NCBI GenBank assembly: GCA_021793115.1
Contig: JAJYTJ010000219.1
Coordinates: forward strand, 1-5,220
Source: Actinomycetes bacterium
Lineage (GTDB): Bacteria > Actinomycetota > Actinomycetes > Actinomycetales > Cellulomonadaceae
Length of the DNA stretch: 5,220 nucleotides
Reading direction: 5' to 3'
How positions within the stretch are numbered: position 1 is the first letter of the stretch; the number at the start of each line of letters is the position of its first letter. Both the position numbers and the translations under genes were made by a program. Below, one piece after another: positions 4,695 to 5,220 of the stretch. The notes below the pieces were generated by a model. It did not search any database, was not told the origin of the DNA, and was given only the letters and a program-made list of their open reading frames with translations.

Positions 4695-5001
4695 CGAGCC
4701 CTCCTCGCCGCGGGTGAGCGGCAGGGGGCCGCTCACCGACGAGCCTCACCGTCGCGGATCAAGTTCTGGGTCGGACACGATGAACCCTTGCTGAAGATCG
4801 GCCTCGGGACGCAGACGCAGCTCGACCAGCGGGGCGCTCGGGCCGGCGATGCGCGCTGATCCGCTGCCGGGCGACCGGATCCGCGCTGTCGACCGGTGGG
4901 GCTAGGGCCGGACTGACCGCCGTGAGTCGTGGCCGGCCCCGACCGGGTCGCACCGGGCGACCACGGACGGGAACGGGCGGCGGCTGGTCTGCGTGCACCC
5001 G
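4695..5001. other. Junction region between the DUF2892 fragment and SHOCT copy 2
   Basis: This stretch of about 300 nt has no intact gene. From 4695 to 4799 it is the leader shared with SHOCT copy 1. From 4800 to about 4901 it holds the relic reading frame described separately. From about 4905 to 5001 it is GC-rich sequence with short GACCGGG/CACCGGG near-repeats and no recognised feature. A promoter for the minus-strand unit should lie here, but no convincing -35/-10 pair is visible. Confidence 0.5.
4746..4901 (-). pseudogene. C-terminal relic of an unidentified gene upstream of SHOCT copy 2
   Basis: A frame open from the TAG at 4902-4904 to a TGA at 4746-4748 encodes ARIAGPSAPLVELRLRPEAD followed by LQQGFIVSDPELDPRR. 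It has no plausible start codon. The last 20 or so residues resemble the peptide frame upstream of SHOCT copy 1 (RPGTDLQQPFIV...LDPRW), which suggests both derive from the end of one coding sequence or share a conserved leader. No family was recognised. The SHOCT start lies 51 nt beyond the stop. Confidence 0.3.
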
Positions 5002-5085
5002 GCCGGCCGCGCCGACCACGACTCGCGAGACGCGTTCGGTCGGGGTGATGTTGATCTTGGGTGCTGGAGCGTGCGGGGTTGCCAT
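4759..5085 (-). pseudogene. Truncated DUF2892-like gene copy with unrelated tail
   Basis: The ATG at 5085 begins the same 28 residues as the intact gene at 3276 (MATPHAPAPKINIT...RVVVGAAG) with one substitution, Ala to Pro at residue 15. At 5001/5002 the similarity stops and the frame runs into 80 residues of Arg/Pro-rich sequence with no membrane span and no CPLY motif. The tail looks like chance open frame in GC-rich DNA. A GAGAGG-type ribosome binding site is kept, so a chimeric 108-aa peptide could still be made, but it lacks the family's membrane core. Confidence 0.65.
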
Positions 5086-5220
5086 GGGGGGTTCCTCTCG
5101 ATTGCGCGGTCAGTGGTGCTGGGCGTGCCCGGCGGGCATCTGGACCTGGCCCGGTGCGGGTGTGGGGGCGTTGTCCTCGCCGCGGATCAGCGGCCCGAGG
5201 ACGGTGGTCGACACGACGAA
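5002..5220. repeat. Direct repeat, copy B (continues past the window)
   Basis: Partner of 3193-3410. Its left end at about 5002 is sharp and lies in GGCCGGCCGCG sequence, a possible recombination joint. Its right end is not reached within the window. Confidence 0.95.
5110..5220 (-). CDS. Second copy of the His-tailed membrane protein, C-terminal 36 aa (cut by window end)
   Basis: This is identical at the nucleotide level to 3300-3410. It encodes the last 36 residues of the 135-aa membrane protein, from inside the third span (VVSTTVLGPLI) to the tail QMPAGHAQHH and TGA. The 5' part is beyond the window, so whether this copy is full length is unknown. Confidence 0.75.
   Translation of the reverse strand, partial: FVVSTTVLGPLIRGEDNAPTPAPGQVQMPAGHAQHH

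Noticed and set aside
4354..4749. 216-codon minus-strand frame extending the Gly/His-rich protein upstream
   Set aside because: The upstream part is Arg/Pro-rich out-of-frame reading of SHOCT copy 2. A good ribosome binding site marks the ATG at 4353.
4940..4965. Short hairpin-like GACC/GGTC sequences as a terminator or recombination site
   Set aside because: The stem is only four base pairs with no T-run, which is expected by chance at this GC content.
1..5220. tRNA, rRNA, CRISPR array or riboswitch
   Set aside because: No cloverleaf, rRNA core motif, regularly spaced short repeats or recognisable aptamer pattern was seen on either strand.

Overview
This 5.2-kb window is very GC-rich, with strong G/C preference at third codon positions, GTG as well as ATG starts and purine-rich ribosome binding sites. 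The families present (ISL3 transposase, SHOCT and DoxD-like membrane proteins, OmpR-type response regulator, EamA transporter) fit a high-GC actinobacterium. No taxon-specific marker was recognised, so genus is not assigned. The mix of an IS end, gene relics, duplicated segments and small membrane genes suggests an accessory island rather than core chromosome.

Left part, plus strand (1-1486). The window opens with the last 40 codons of an ISL3-family transposase (2-124). A leader of about 130 nt follows, then two translationally coupled membrane genes: a 90-aa SHOCT-domain protein (257-529) and a 204-aa DoxD/DoxX-like protein (529-1143). Next is a decayed OmpR/PhoB-type response regulator (1233-1486) that has lost its phospho-acceptor region and now lies in four frame segments.

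Middle and right, minus strand (4694 down to 1774). A tightly packed unit of small membrane proteins reads: a second SHOCT protein (4694-4401), a Gly/His-rich single-span protein (4353-4099), a 76-aa protein (4086-3856), a doubtful 43-aa ORF (3835-3704), a 135-aa protein with a His tail (3707-3300), a DUF2892-like protein (3276-3007), a 90-aa His/Cys/Met-rich protein (3007-2735) and an EamA-family transporter (2745-1774). Downstream, 1490-1770 holds a frameshifted minus-strand relic resembling the coiled-coil part of NlpC/P60 proteins. The recurring His, Cys and Met residues next to membrane spans suggest metal handling at the envelope. That is inference: no sensor, ATPase or chaperone is present in the window to name the metal.

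Right edge (4695-5220). Upstream of the second SHOCT gene is a relic of another open frame. Then comes a near-exact direct copy (5002-5220) of the 135-aa/DUF2892 junction at 3193-3410. The copied DUF2892 gene is cut after 28 codons. The two SHOCT genes are inverted paralogues pointing at each other, and their resemblance extends about 105 nt upstream of both starts. The window therefore looks like two related copies of one membrane-protein locus rearranged by duplication, inversion and deletion, with an IS end beside one of them.
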